DNA of 64,000 bases from Bacteroidales bacterium (GTDB taxonomy: Bacteria; Bacteroidota; Bacteroidia; Bacteroidales; JAGOPY01). Position 1 is the first letter of the stretch; every line of letters begins with the position of its first letter. Under the pieces are notes generated by a model. The model was given only the letters and a program-made list of their open reading frames with translations, was not told the DNA's origin and did no database searches. Positions 44,487 to 52,191 of this stretch are shown here, piece by piece. The DNA lies in the NCBI GenBank assembly GCA_017991835.1, contig JAGOPY010000007.1:1-64000 (forward strand), in the 5' to 3' direction. The translations under genes were made by a program, and so were the position numbers.

Positions 44487-47400
44487 TTATTTGATTTGTC
44501 CATCTTCATCTATTTTAGTCTTCACGGAACCTCCATGCTTATACAACATATTGTAAAATATCGGAACGATATAGATATTCAGAATGGTAGAGGTCAATAG
44601 TCCTCCCAGGATCACTTTTGCCATCGGGCTTTGAATTTCGTTTCCGGAAAGGTCACCCTGCAGAGCCAGGGGAATAAGTGCCAAAGCCGCTGTCAATGCG
44701 GTCATCATGATGGCATTCAAGCGGTCTGAAGATCCCCGCAGCACAGTTTCATCTATTCCAACACCCTGCCCCTGTAACCGCTGGTAATTGGAGATAAGAA
44801 GAATCCCATTCCGTGTGGCAATGCCGAAAAGCGTTATAAATCCAATGATTGCAGGTATGCTCAGGTCTCCGGATGTAAAGAAGATGGCAAACACGCCTCC
44901 AATCAATGCCAGAGGCAGATTTAACAGTATAACACCCGCCAGTTTGAAGTTCCTGAATTCCTGGAAAAGCAGGGCAAAGATGATGAATAAAGCAATGATG
45001 GATGTGATCAGCAAGGTTTTGCTGGCTTTCTCCTCGCTTTCAAATTGCCCTCCGTATTCAATCCGGTAACCCTCCGGGAGATTGACAGTTTCTCTGATAT
45101 TCTTCTGAATATCCGTAACCACGCTTCGGATATCCCTGCCCGTAACATTTGCCGATACTACTACTTTCCGTTGTACGTTTTCCCGGCTGATGGTGCTGGG
45201 CCCTGTCACGGAGACGATATCGGCAACCTGCTCCAGTGGAACCTTTTTCCCGTCATAGGTATCGATAAGTGATGCACGCAGACCTTCAATATTTTGCGTG
45301 AAGTCCTGGTTCAGCCTGAGTACAAGATCAAACCTCCGCTGTCCTTCATAAATGTCCGACAGCTTTTCTCCGCCAAAGGCGATATCAATGAACTCATTGA
45401 ACTGCTCAACAGTAATTCCGTATTGAGCAAGCATATCGCGATTTGCACGGATCTGGATCTGGGGTATATCGATTTGCTGGTCAACATTCACATCAACCAG
45501 TCCTTCAATCCCTCCAACTGCACTTTTTATCTCATTCCCGATGCTAAACATTTTATTCAGGTCGGTGCCGAATACCTTGATGGCAATATTCGCCCTGGTA
45601 CCGGAGATCATGTGATCGATGCGGTGTCCCAGAGGTTGGCCAACCGTTGCGGCGATTCCCGGTACACCGGCTAATTTAGCCCTCACATCGGTCATGAATT
45701 CGTCACGACTCCTGTCTTTCAGAATGAAATTCACATCAACTTCAGCGCTGTTAACAGTCTGTGCATGTTCGTCCAGTTCTCCTCGCCCTGTCCTTCTCGC
45801 AGTGCTGACGACTTCCGGTATAGATAACAGTTCCTTCTCAACCAGGTTTCCCAATCGATTGCTCTCCTCCAGGGAAGTGCCGGGTTTTGTGACCACTGAA
45901 AGGGTCAGGGAGCCTTCGTTGAATTCCGGTAGGAAACTGCGTCCCAATCCGGAAAACAAGACCAGTGAAACGATAAATAAACCCATGGCTGAAAAAACAA
46001 AGACTTTTTTATGGTGCAGGGCCCAGGAAAGAGATCTCTGGTAATACGCGATCATGTGCCTGGTCAGCCGTTTGTCATTTGTGTTCTTTGTCAGGTACTT
46101 ATCGTCAGAAAGCAACATCCGGCAAAGCAATGGGGTCAATGTCATCGCAACGATCAGTGAAATGAACAGGGATACGATAAATGCGATCCCGAGCGGCACC
46201 AGCATCCTTCCTTCCATACCCGACAGAAAAAACAAGGGTATAAAAGCGACAATGATGATCAGGGTGGCATTCAGAATGGATGCCTGCATTTCCCTGGCAG
46301 CATCAAACACGACCAGAAAGATCGATTTTTGCTCCCCGACCGGTTTAAGCCGGTTTTGCCGGAGTCGTTTGTAAGCATTTTCAACATTGATGATCGCATC
46401 ATCCACCAGTACGCCGATGGCAATGGCCATGCCTCCAAGGCTCATGGTATTGATGTTCAATCCCAGGTATTTCATTACAATGATGGTTCCCAGCAATGAA
46501 ATCGGGATGGCAAGCAATGAAATAAGTGTCGTGCGGAAACTGCCAAGGAAAAGGAACAGGATGAGGATGACAAAGACAGATCCTTCAATCAGTGCATTCT
46601 TCACATTGTTCACCGAGGTTTCAATGAAATCCGCCTGCCGGAATATCTTGTTATCAAGCCTTACATCGGGCGGCAAAGACTTTTTTAATTCTATCATACT
46701 CGCTTCAATGCGTTTTGTCAGGTCAACCGTATTGGCATTCGGCTGCTTTGAAACTGCCAGGATCACTGCAGGTCTGGCGTTTTCAGATGCATAACCCATC
46801 TTGACGGCACTTCCGATTTTTACTTCAGCAACATCGCTGACCCTGACAGGTTTCCCATTGACTGATTTGATGTATGAATTACCCAATGCTTCGAGGTCGG
46901 ATGTGCGGGCAATTCCACGGACAACATATTCATTGCCATACTGTCGTACTACACCCCCGGAAGAATTCTGGCTCATGCCTTTGACTGTTTCAGCCAGTTC
47001 GTAAATACTCACATTTGAGGCTTTCATCCGGTATGGATCAGCCAGTACCTGGTATTGCTTGTATTCTCCTCCTATAATTGTAACCTGCGAAACACCGCTG
47101 GTTGACAGTAGCATCGGTTTGACGTTCCAGTCGGCAATCGTTCGCAAATCCAGCAGGCTTGTACTGTCCGCCTGGATCCCGATAAAGAACATCTCACCCA
47201 TGATGCTCGATTGAGGTGCAAGGGTTGGCATGCCCACACCCAGCGGCATTTGAGAAGAAACCGATATGAGCTTTTCGCTGACGATCTGCCTGGCTTTGAA
47301 TATATCGCTGCCCCAGTCGAATTCCACCCAGACAAAAGAAAAACCCTGTGAAGAGACCGAACGGACACGGCGCACATCGGTTGCGCCATTCATTGCGGTC

Positions 47401-47609
47401 TCAATAGGAAAAGTAACAAGCTGCTCCACTTCTTCCGGGGCCATGCCATGGGCATCGGTCATGACCACCACCGTTGGAGCGGTAAGGTCTGGAAATACAT
47501 CCACATCCATATTACGCGCTACACGTATTCCGACCACGATCAGGATCACTGCACATAACAGGATAAAGAACCGGTTGTTCAGCGAGAATTTTATGATGTT
47601 ATTCAGCAT
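44487..47609 (-). CDS. Heavy-metal efflux RND pump (CusA/CzcA family)
   Basis: 1040 residues, full-length RND permease with twelve hydrophobic segments and two large periplasmic loops. MLNNIIKFSLNNRFFILLCAVILIVVG opens the protein; the transmembrane block LGLNINTMSLGGMAIAIGVLVDDAIINVENAYKRLRQ carries the acidic pair typical of HME-type pumps, and STARRTGRGELDEHAQ is characteristic of the CusA/CzcA periplasmic domain. It is driven by proton import and expels metal cations; copper/silver versus zinc/cobalt/cadmium cannot be settled from motifs read by eye. Confidence 0.93.
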   Translation of the reverse strand: MLNNIIKFSLNNRFFILLCAVILIVVGIRVARNMDVDVFPDLTAPTVVVMTDAHGMAPEEVEQLVTFPIETAMNGATDVRRVRSVSSQGFSFVWVEFDWGSDIFKARQIVSEKLISVSSQMPLGVGMPTLAPQSSIMGEMFFIGIQADSTSLLDLRTIADWNVKPMLLSTSGVSQVTIIGGEYKQYQVLADPYRMKASNVSIYELAETVKGMSQNSSGGVVRQYGNEYVVRGIARTSDLEALGNSYIKSVNGKPVRVSDVAEVKIGSAVKMGYASENARPAVILAVSKQPNANTVDLTKRIEASMIELKKSLPPDVRLDNKIFRQADFIETSVNNVKNALIEGSVFVILILFLFLGSFRTTLISLLAIPISLLGTIIVMKYLGLNINTMSLGGMAIAIGVLVDDAIINVENAYKRLRQNRLKPVGEQKSIFLVVFDAAREMQASILNATLIIIVAFIPLFFLSGMEGRMLVPLGIAFIVSLFISLIVAMTLTPLLCRMLLSDDKYLTKNTNDKRLTRHMIAYYQRSLSWALHHKKVFVFSAMGLFIVSLVLFSGLGRSFLPEFNEGSLTLSVVTKPGTSLEESNRLGNLVEKELLSIPEVVSTARRTGRGELDEHAQTVNSAEVDVNFILKDRSRDEFMTDVRAKLAGVPGIAATVGQPLGHRIDHMISGTRANIAIKVFGTDLNKMFSIGNEIKSAVGGIEGLVDVNVDQQIDIPQIQIRANRDMLAQYGITVEQFNEFIDIAFGGEKLSDIYEGQRRFDLVLRLNQDFTQNIEGLRASLIDTYDGKKVPLEQVADIVSVTGPSTISRENVQRKVVVSANVTGRDIRSVVTDIQKNIRETVNLPEGYRIEYGGQFESEEKASKTLLITSIIALFIIFALLFQEFRNFKLAGVILLNLPLALIGGVFAIFFTSGDLSIPAIIGFITLFGIATRNGILLISNYQRLQGQGVGIDETVLRGSSDRLNAIMMTALTAALALIPLALQGDLSGNEIQSPMAKVILGGLLTSTILNIYIVPIFYNMLYKHGGSVKTKIDEDGQIK

Positions 47610-47620
47610 AATTCGAAATA

Positions 47621-49129
47621 TTAATGATTATGACCTGAATGAGCATCCAATGTACCTGTTGCCTGTGCCAGTCTTACGAAAATAGCGCCATCGGTGATGA
47701 TTCGTTCCCCGCTATTAATTCCCCTGGTAATTTCAGTTCTTAGCCCATCCGTTGTTCCGGTCTTCACTTCCCGCTTTTCAAATAATTCAGGTGTGATCTG
47801 GACATAAACAAAAAAATTTCCCTGTTCTTCAATGAGTGCGTTGTTGGGTAAAGTCAAGGCCTGGCTATTGGTCTGAGTGATCAGGTATAACTCGACAAAG
47901 CTGCCCGATATCAGATCACCCGGATTATCGACCAGGAGGCTGACAGGGATCAGGTAATTGCTTTCATTTGCACTGCGCCCATAAGAAAGCATCTTACCAT
48001 TCAATTCATCAAGTGAATAAGTCCGGTTGTCCTGGACGGTGCGGATGTTGGCGGAAATGATTGAACTCAATAGGGGTGCATATTTCTGCTGTATGTCTGC
48101 TTTCAAAATCAATGACTTATTTTTAATCACAGAAACTAGTTGCTGACCGGCTTGAACATACTGGCCGTTCGTCACGTACAGATGCCTGATGTATCCGCTG
48201 ATGGGGCTGGATATAGACTGTCCGCCTGAACTGAAATGCTTATTGAGCAGTTCAAACTGGGCCACGGCATTTTCATATTCATTTTTGGCAGCCTGCAGTT
48301 CTTTTTCCGAGACTATTTTGTCTTTTGCCAGCTCCTGTTTTCTTTCATATTCAGCTTTCAAACGCTCATAATTGTTTTTGGCTTCCTGGTAGCGGACGCC
48401 AAGGTTGTTATCGGCCAGGTCGCCTGCTGAAATGGTGAACAGACTTTGTCCGGCTGAGATGCTTCCGCCTTCAGGAACAGGAGTGGTATGAAAAGTAACG
48501 ATACCGCTAATTTTGGCTGGGATCATCACTTCGTCTCCGGGTGCCGGTTGAACCATGGCGGAGGTTTTGATGACCTGCCCAAAGGGACCAGTTTCCGGAA
48601 AACCTGTAGCAAAATCCATTTTCCAGGATTGTTCCTTGGTAAAAACCGTCGAGTTTGTTTTTGATGTGACCAGTTTTTCGGCTTCCTTCCTGGCTTCATC
48701 CGCAGTTAAATACACGCTGACAGGCTGAACGAGCAGTTCATACAGGCCTTCGCGGTTATTGATAATAAACTTCAGCGTTCCCGTTCCCGGGGTCACCGGC
48801 ACAATATCGAAGCTGTAAATCCCTTTACGGGTCGGTTTGTCGAGTGTCTGGCGAACTTCTCTGCCGCCGATATCGAGCACTGCAGTGATTTCGCCGGTTT
48901 CTACCGCCTTGAAGCCGGGCAGTGTTGAAAAATGAGACAGAACATTGGCCGTCTCTCCGGGAAGAAACGCATCGGCTTCCGCAAAAAGCTCGAAATGATC
49001 GGTGTAAACCGTATATTGAAATTTGATTTCGTCTTCATGTCCAGGGTCGCTTTGATTGTCATGAGAATGGTCATGGCAGGCTGCCATAATGAATAGCAAA
49101 ACCAGGTATTTATAAGAATTAATTTTCAT
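47621..49129 (-). CDS. RND efflux adaptor (CusB/CzcB type), lipoprotein
   Basis: 502 residues. MKINSYKYLVLLFIMAACHDHSHD is a lipoprotein signal, with a His-rich mature end directly after the lipid-bearing cysteine. The C-terminus ends LDAHSGHNH, a second His cluster. The middle has the adaptor layout: beta-barrel, lipoyl half-motifs (KISGIVTFHTTPVPEGGSISAGQ and SPISGYIRHLYVTNGQYVQAGQ) around a coiled coil (NNYERLKAEYERKQELAKDKIVSEKELQAAKNEYENAVAQFELL). It bridges the pump and the TolC channel and may hand over metal. Confidence 0.92.
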   Translation of the reverse strand: MKINSYKYLVLLFIMAACHDHSHDNQSDPGHEDEIKFQYTVYTDHFELFAEADAFLPGETANVLSHFSTLPGFKAVETGEITAVLDIGGREVRQTLDKPTRKGIYSFDIVPVTPGTGTLKFIINNREGLYELLVQPVSVYLTADEARKEAEKLVTSKTNSTVFTKEQSWKMDFATGFPETGPFGQVIKTSAMVQPAPGDEVMIPAKISGIVTFHTTPVPEGGSISAGQSLFTISAGDLADNNLGVRYQEAKNNYERLKAEYERKQELAKDKIVSEKELQAAKNEYENAVAQFELLNKHFSSGGQSISSPISGYIRHLYVTNGQYVQAGQQLVSVIKNKSLILKADIQQKYAPLLSSIISANIRTVQDNRTYSLDELNGKMLSYGRSANESNYLIPVSLLVDNPGDLISGSFVELYLITQTNSQALTLPNNALIEEQGNFFVYVQITPELFEKREVKTGTTDGLRTEITRGINSGERIITDGAIFVRLAQATGTLDAHSGHNH

Positions 49130-49215
49130 AAGAATGAAGAATTGAATGATGTGATAAAATGATCAACCATACCGCAATCGGGTATGATGAATGATTTAAT
49201 AAACGAAAAGTAAAC

Positions 49216-49632
49216 TCAGATGGATGGGGGAGCCCTGAGGCTGCAGGAGGATTCTGTAAAAGATATGTACGAAGATGCTAACAACGGGATGGAAGCATCG
49301 GAGTTCAGGACCGGTAAATACTCAACAGGTTCATAAAGACTTGACAGCCCGATGCTTTGAAATTGCAAAGACACCTTGTGTAGAAGTTCAGTAATTTCAA
49401 CCAGATATCTCTCCTGAGTCAGGCGAAGAACTATTTCCTCATCAAGGATAAATGCATGATCGGTTTGCGCGCCATCGCGTTCATGACCATGATGAGGGAG
49501 TTCATGATGGTGATCCGGGTCCGTATTTGAGCTGTCGTGATCATGATGTTGATGCGGAATAACAGCATGGGCCATCAGAATGATGAAGGCTACGAGAATG
49601 GATGTAATGGCTGTTATTTGTCTCATCTGCAT
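49216..49632 (-). CDS. His-rich secreted small protein heading the metal efflux operon
   Basis: About 138 residues from ATG 49632 (or 49626); the longer frame starting at 49692 overlaps the upstream gene and is rejected. One N-terminal hydrophobic segment (ITSILVAFIILMAHAVI) precedes PHQHHDHDSS, then DPDHHHELPHHGHERD, giving about 13 His residues in 35 positions. The C-terminal half (LRLTQERYLVEITELLHK) is helical and ends SLRAPPSI. It probably binds divalent metal in the periplasm, either as a sensor, buffer or chaperone for the adaptor. I know no characterised homologue. A near-consensus -7 box (GATATTTG) is at 49645-49652. Confidence 0.72.
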   Translation of the reverse strand: MQMRQITAITSILVAFIILMAHAVIPHQHHDHDSSNTDPDHHHELPHHGHERDGAQTDHAFILDEEIVLRLTQERYLVEITELLHKVSLQFQSIGLSSLYEPVEYLPVLNSDASIPLLASSYISFTESSCSLRAPPSI

Positions 49633-49669
49633 GAATAATAAATGCAAATATCTGAATATTATTTCATTT

Positions 49670-50926
49670 TCACTCAAACTCCACCTTATCAATCTCCTTC
49701 ATGATCCGATCCGTCTCCGTGAGGGCCACGATGATCTTTTGGTAGTGCCTGACGTCTTCGAACGACAGCTGCCGGCCTTTCCGGTCCTTCAGCCACTTCT
49801 GCGCCGGCTGGTAGCCACCGATGTAGAATTCCCAGGCTACCTGCGGAACATGATCGAAATACTGGCTTTCATTGATCCACACTTTTTTCTCTTCATACCT
49901 GACCTTTCCGACTTCATTCGTTCCGCTGACGGGATAAGACGTGATGAACCGCTCAACAACCGGGCTTTCCAGGAGGTGGATTTGCCGAAGTTCACCGCCC
50001 AGCTTGACGAAATTCCAGAATGTTTCCTGGTCCTTGGGATATGGGATGCGGGGGAAATCGATCTTCAGAAATTCTTTGTACTTCGCCCTGTATGTTGGGG
50101 AATGAAGGATGGCATATATGTAGTCGAGAATGTCGATGGGAGCGAAAGTGCCGGGCGTGGGTTCTTTTTCGGGGGTGAAGGTGAGGGCTAATAGTCCAGC
50201 AAGTTGCTGGACTATTTGGGGATTAAAATTTGGGATTCTATTATTCTGAATAGTTTTGTCAATATCTATTTGATTATCAGAGATTAAATATAGAGGAAAG
50301 ATAGAATTTTTATCATAAGCTGAAAACGATTTGTGTCCAGCAATATTTCTTGAAATAAATGCACCAACATTGTCTTTCGTTTGTTTTGGGATTATTAATC
50401 CTATATTATTGTTTGTCAGAAAGTTATTCATTATTGCTCCACGTGGAAATGCAAAAAATCCTTTTGTTTTTCCAGAATAGAATGTCAATCTATAATCAAA
50501 AGGTCTATATAAAATATTAATAATAAATAACTTACTATTCAATACATCTGCCTTAGCTGAGGCTACTGTCCAATCTCTTCCATCTGGCTTATTATCATGC
50601 TTTAATCTAAATTCTTCTGGTTTAAGCTCCTTTAAGTCATTTACAGTATTAATCAGAGTTTGTATTTCAAAGTGAATTGTAATTTGGTCTCGTTCGGAAG
50701 TAACTCCATTTGAGTAATTATTAAATAAATTAGGAATCGTAAAGCCCCTATTATATATCTCTATATTTGAACGATCTAGTTTTCTAAAATTGAAGTTAGG
50801 TTCCATTAATTCTAATGTGAACCAATACATTTTTTCCAAAGAATTTGTATTCAGAAACTCATATTTTTCCTCTCTTTTCCCGAAGAGGTCATAATGAAAA
50901 ACTTGGGCTAACTTTTTGTCATTCAT
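49670..50926 (-). CDS. C-terminal half of a split type IIG/ISP-like restriction-modification enzyme
   Basis: 418 residues from ATG 50926, which overlaps the end of the DUF1016 gene by 8 bases (ATGAATGA). The protein lacks any nuclease or SAM-binding motif. It begins at what is normally mid-protein sequence, KLAQVFHYDLFGKREEKYEFL, and continues with the target-recognition and C-terminal region (ILYRPFDYRLTFYSG, FAPIDILDYIYAILHSP, VAWEFYIGGYQPAQKWLKDRKG, HYQKIIVALTET). This is the part that follows the methylase domain in single-chain enzymes of about 1040 residues. Together with the 625-residue protein at 52192-54069 it gives 1043 residues. The first half is AT-rich. It also holds a 27-bp palindrome in frame. 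Confidence 0.85.
   Translation of the reverse strand: MNDKKLAQVFHYDLFGKREEKYEFLNTNSLEKMYWFTLELMEPNFNFRKLDRSNIEIYNRGFTIPNLFNNYSNGVTSERDQITIHFEIQTLINTVNDLKELKPEEFRLKHDNKPDGRDWTVASAKADVLNSKLFIINILYRPFDYRLTFYSGKTKGFFAFPRGAIMNNFLTNNNIGLIIPKQTKDNVGAFISRNIAGHKSFSAYDKNSIFPLYLISDNQIDIDKTIQNNRIPNFNPQIVQQLAGLLALTFTPEKEPTPGTFAPIDILDYIYAILHSPTYRAKYKEFLKIDFPRIPYPKDQETFWNFVKLGGELRQIHLLESPVVERFITSYPVSGTNEVGKVRYEEKKVWINESQYFDHVPQVAWEFYIGGYQPAQKWLKDRKGRQLSFEDVRHYQKIIVALTETDRIMKEIDKVEFE
50190..50216. repeat. 27-bp palindrome in frame in the C-terminal half
   Basis: A perfect palindrome with core GTCCAGCAAGTTGCTGGAC (50194-50212). On the coding strand it encodes IVQQLAGLL. Its core differs by one central base from the two copies in the DUF1016 gene. 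Confidence 0.9.
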
Positions 50927-52058
50927 GGGACTCGTCTTTAAAAAGTTCTCTTTCCAGTTCTTCAACAGTAGGCATTGCGTTTTTGATATTAATCGGCAAT
51001 TCATTGAAAGTAAAGGCGCTGACACCGATGGGCTTGTTTACATCGCGGAGGGCGAATTCCACGTTTAAATTGTCCTTGGTCTTGCACAGCAACATACCGA
51101 TCGTGGCACCATCCTCAGGGGCTTTGACCAGGGAATCAATGGCTGAAAGATAAAAATTCAGTTTGCCGATAAATTCCGGCTCAAATTCCTTCATCTTCAG
51201 CTCAATTACGACATAGGATTTTAGCCGCACATGATAGAAGAGCAGATCGAGCCGGTATTCCTTTGTCCCTACCTGTAGTTCATACTGCCGGCCCATGTAT
51301 GCAAAGCCCTTTCCAAGCTCAAGAAGGAATTGGGTAATGTTTTTCACCAATTGCCGCTCGAGGTCAAGCTCCTGAATATCCTGCTCAAGCGTCAGGAAAT
51401 TGAAATTATACGGATCTTTCAGTAACTGGTTAGCCAGGTCGGATTGCGGTTTGGGCAACGTCAGCTCAAAATTGGATATAGCTTTACCCTGGCGGGCGTA
51501 CAGATTGCTTTCGATTTGCATCTGAAGAACGGAACGGCTCCAGTTATTGGAAATCGTTTGCTGAATATAAAACAGGGCTTCTTTAATTGATTTTGATTTC
51601 TGTATGATGATTACATTATGCCACCAAGGTACTTTACAACAATACGATAATAATAGCTTGTCAATAGAACTAACTTCATGAATAAGAGCTTTATCAAATT
51701 GTCCAGCAACTTGCTGGACTTTTTCAATGGGTTCTAATTGTCCAGCAACTTGCTGGACTTTTTGTTTCTCATCAGAATAAAATAGATAAAATCGTTTACA
51801 AGCAAAGAGATTGGATCTTGAAAACCCACTCATATCAGGAAATTCATTTTTCAGATCAGCAGCAACCTGACCAATAATTCCATCACCATATTTGCTATTG
51901 CTCTGAATGATCTTTATTTGACGACCCAGGTCCCAATATAACCTGATTAGTTCTTCATTAACACTTAACGCCGCTTTAATCTGGCTATTCCTTATGATGG
52001 ACTTAACTTTGCCAAGCCAATCATTATAATCTTTACCAATAATTATCTTCTCTGTCAT
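50919..52058 (-). CDS. DUF1016 (YhcG-like) PD-(D/E)XK nuclease-domain protein
   Basis: 379 residues, complete. The N-terminal DUF1016_N part spans residues 10-95 (AALSVNEELIRLYWDLGRQI, FPDMSGFSRSNLFACKRFY). The C-terminal nuclease domain (about 240-360) has a catalytic Asp271 in YRLDLLFYH and Glu286/Lys288 in VIELKMKEF. The linker holds the word KVQQVAGQ twice (residues 100-120), encoded by two identical 28-bp palindrome-containing repeats. DUF1016 proteins accompany restriction-modification loci, but their role is not settled. Here the gene lies between the two halves of a restriction enzyme, with an 8-base overlap with the downstream half, which implies coupled translation. Confidence 0.92.
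   Translation of the reverse strand: MTEKIIIGKDYNDWLGKVKSIIRNSQIKAALSVNEELIRLYWDLGRQIKIIQSNSKYGDGIIGQVAADLKNEFPDMSGFSRSNLFACKRFYLFYSDEKQKVQQVAGQLEPIEKVQQVAGQFDKALIHEVSSIDKLLLSYCCKVPWWHNVIIIQKSKSIKEALFYIQQTISNNWSRSVLQMQIESNLYARQGKAISNFELTLPKPQSDLANQLLKDPYNFNFLTLEQDIQELDLERQLVKNITQFLLELGKGFAYMGRQYELQVGTKEYRLDLLFYHVRLKSYVVIELKMKEFEPEFIGKLNFYLSAIDSLVKAPEDGATIGMLLCKTKDNLNVEFALRDVNKPIGVSAFTFNELPINIKNAMPTVEELERELFKDESHE
51697..51763. repeat. Two 28-bp direct repeats with palindromic core in the DUF1016 gene
   Basis: Identical copies start at 51697 and 51736, each containing the 19-bp palindrome GTCCAGCAACTTGCTGGAC (51701-51719 and 51740-51758) followed by a T run. They are in frame and encode the duplicated KVQQVAGQ. 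Confidence 0.92.
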
Positions 52059-52139
52059 TTCTGTTTTATTCTGTGTAAATCCGTGAACTCTGTGGTTATA
52101 AAAATGCTATAATCATTCATCAGAATTAAATATTTTTAA

Positions 52140-52188
52140 TCGAACAGCTTGTTCGACAAATTTTCAAAAAAGCCAACAGCCTGTTGGC
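52140..52188. repeat. Two hairpins of related design at the split junction
   Basis: TCGAACAGCTTGTTCGA (52140-52156) and GCCAACAGCCTGTTGGC (52172-52188) lie just after the stop codon of the N-terminal half. Both share the frame NNNAACAGCYTGTTNNN with the palindromes inside the neighbouring genes, with changes on one arm matched on the other. The rest of 52059-52139 is spacer with ATTCTGTGTAAATCCGTG words. Confidence 0.8.
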
Positions 52189-52191
52189 CAA

